A stretch of DNA of 64,000 nt from Kiloniellaceae bacterium (GTDB lineage: Bacteria > Pseudomonadota > Alphaproteobacteria > Kiloniellales > J153). Below the pieces are notes generated by a model that saw nothing but the letters and a program-made list of their open reading frames with translations, made no database searches and was not told where the DNA came from. The translations under genes were made by a program, and so were the position numbers. How positions within the stretch are numbered: position 1 is the stretch's first letter; each line of letters opens with the position of its first letter. Below are positions 62,922-64,000 of the stretch, one piece after another. The stretch covers positions 1-64,000 of the forward strand of contig JAJFGJ010000003.1 of assembly GCA_021776175.1 (NCBI GenBank). Direction: 5' to 3'.

Positions 62922-64000
62922 TTACTCGGATTCTTCGGCCATCGCCGCGATGGTGCGTGTCAGGAGGCGAATTTCGCCGCGGATTTCCTGCACGGTGTAG
63001 TCACGCCCGCTGTTCAACTCGTTGAGCATGTGCTCCAGGCGTATGTCCATGTTTCGGATATGGCCCCGCGTCGCCTCGTCCATGCCGGTCGGGCGCTGCT
63101 CCGCTTCGGCCATCTGAGTGAAGACGGATCGCATTTGCGCCTGGGTGTCGGCCAGGCGCCTCATGATGCTTTGATCGGATTGCATCTGATCGGTCATGGC
63201 GCCCAATTGCTCGGTCAAGGTCGCCAGGTTTTGATTGACCGCGTGACGCTCGCCCTCGCCGCGGGCGATAACCGATTGCAGTTGTTCGAGGCTGTCGGCG
63301 GTTTTTTCCAGCAGCGCCTGGACGAAGGCCGGCACGCTTTGCTCGCCGTCGCCCGCCGGTCCCGCCCCGCCCAGGCGGGTGAGGCCCGAAAGCCATTCTT
63401 CCAGATCGTTCACGAAGCGGTTGTGGGCCTGGCCGGCCTGTAACTCCAGGAAGCCCAGAACCAGAGACCCGGCAAGACCGAAGAGGGACGACGAGAAGGC
63501 CGTGCCCATGCCCGACAAAGGCTCGGTCAAGCCTCTCTGCAGGTCCGCGAACACGCTCGCGGGATCGTCGACGTTGCCGCTCAGGCGCCCGATGGTATCG
63601 CCGACCGCGCTGACCGTGGCCAGCAGGCCCCAGAAGGTCCCAAGCAGGCCGAGGAAGACCAGAAGACTGATCAAATAGCGCGAGATTTCGTGCGATTCCT
63701 CGATCCGGCTTTGGATCCCGTCGAGCAGGGAGCGCATGGACATGGTGGACAGCGAGATGCGGCCGCGCTTTTCACCCAGCATGGTCGCCATGGGGCCTAG
63801 AAGCCGGGGCGGCCTCCGCCCCGACAAGCTGCCCGCGAAGACAACGCCGCCTTCGGTTTCGCGGCGCAGGAATTCCAGCCAGGATATCTCCGGGCGCAGG
63901 ATCAGGACCTGGCGGAAGATATAGATCACGCCCAGCAGCAAGACGCCCAGGATCATGCCGTTCATCACCGCATTGGCGACGAAGGCGTCCTTCAACTGCG
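62922..64000 (-). CDS. MotA/TolQ/ExbB-like proton-channel protein, 5' end outside window
   Basis: The frame is open to the right edge; an internal TTG near 63995 is not a likely start, so the N-terminus is missing. Visible are the first helix (GMILGVLLLGVIYIFRQVLI), the two channel helices (SLLVFLGLLGTFWGLLATVS and MGTAFSSSLFGLAGSLVLGF) and a long helical C-terminal tail. It is probably the inner-membrane stator partner of the OmpA-like protein encoded next to it. The pair resembles a widespread alphaproteobacterial MotA/OmpA-like set of unknown job. Confidence 0.85.
   Translation of the reverse strand, partial: QLKDAFVANAVMNGMILGVLLLGVIYIFRQVLILRPEISWLEFLRRETEGGVVFAGSLSGRRPPRLLGPMATMLGEKRGRISLSTMSMRSLLDGIQSRIEESHEISRYLISLLVFLGLLGTFWGLLATVSAVGDTIGRLSGNVDDPASVFADLQRGLTEPLSGMGTAFSSSLFGLAGSLVLGFLELQAGQAHNRFVNDLEEWLSGLTRLGGAGPAGDGEQSVPAFVQALLEKTADSLEQLQSVIARGEGERHAVNQNLATLTEQLGAMTDQMQSDQSIMRRLADTQAQMRSVFTQMAEAEQRPTGMDEATRGHIRNMDIRLEHMLNELNSGRDYTVQEIRGEIRLLTRTIAAMAEESE

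Noticed and set aside
61593..64000. Zorya defence (ZorA/ZorB) pair
   Set aside because: The MotA-like plus OmpA-like pair beside an Abi-alpha gene is suggestive, but the visible partners are not ZorC, ZorD or ZorE. The long coiled coil fits the common alphaproteobacterial housekeeping pair better. Sequence beyond the right edge could change this.

Overview
The window is a GC-rich alphaproteobacterial chromosome segment, most like a Rhodospirillales-type organism. This rests on a set of characteristically alphaproteobacterial genes and signals: TrcR/DUF1013, DUF1465, DUF1192 beside a PIG3-type quinone oxidoreductase, DUF1127, a cysteine-free ribosomal protein L31, a GcvA-type LysR regulator, a ROSE-type RNA thermometer on an hsp20 gene, and a full CtrA box. 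No species can be named from sequence alone. There is no rRNA operon, CRISPR array or intact insertion sequence. The one tRNA is tRNA-Leu(UAA).

Layout. (1) 1-19.7 kb is a surface polysaccharide and sorted-protein region. It holds the end of a large LamG/cadherin-like secreted protein, two family-2 glycosyltransferases, an acyltransferase, an O-antigen ligase/polymerase-like membrane protein, and two tandem VPLPA-CTERM proteins preceded by a scrambled third copy. A PrsT-like TPR lipoprotein follows, then a nucleotide-sugar operon (glucose-1-phosphate cytidylyltransferase, epimerase, three zinc-motif C-methyltransferase-like proteins) and a ManA-like isomerase. An XrtA/PEP-CTERM-type ATPase lies far away at 43-44 kb. 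No exosortase is in the window. (2) 19.8-32.6 kb holds metabolic genes (SDR, EamA, AbrB-type membrane protein, ArgE-like peptidase, MetE-like protein, hydrolase, amidotransferase), one AT-richer orphan HsdR-N-like nuclease, and an unusual sulfur cluster. That cluster is a DUF169 protein followed by a DsrC/TusE-cysteine desulfurase fusion, with a dual cyclic-nucleotide-binding protein downstream. (3) 32.8-42 kb holds an SHMT-like enzyme with several changed active-site residues, flanked by a LysR gene and by a broken copy of that gene's 3' end; then NAD kinase, a truncated globin/adenylate cyclase pair, MoaA, a HAD phosphatase and an NlpC/P60 hydrolase. (4) 42-56.6 kb is mostly housekeeping: small membrane proteins, TrcR, PIG3, BdhA, MetY, Hsp20 with its thermometer, L31 and an ABC exporter. 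(5) 56.7-64 kb holds a two-domain CoA-transferase, an aldo-keto reductase, an AT-richer pair that includes an Abi-alpha/DUF4393 protein, and a MotA/ExbB-like plus OmpA-like pair cut by the window edge.

How it fits together. The first 19 kb would make, modify and export a polysaccharide containing methyl-branched or deoxy sugars, and supply proteins sorted by an exosortase encoded elsewhere. The adenylate cyclase beside the globin and the cNMP-binding protein suggest cAMP signalling that may respond to oxygen or NO. The most unusual element is the DUF169 / DsrC-NifS fusion. In the fusion, the C-terminal sulfur-carrying cysteine of a TusE-like domain is kept but sits directly before a complete cysteine desulfurase, which suggests sulfur hand-over within one chain. 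Three features point to past rearrangement or transfer: the mosaic VPLPA remnant, the LysR remnant, and the two AT-richer islands.
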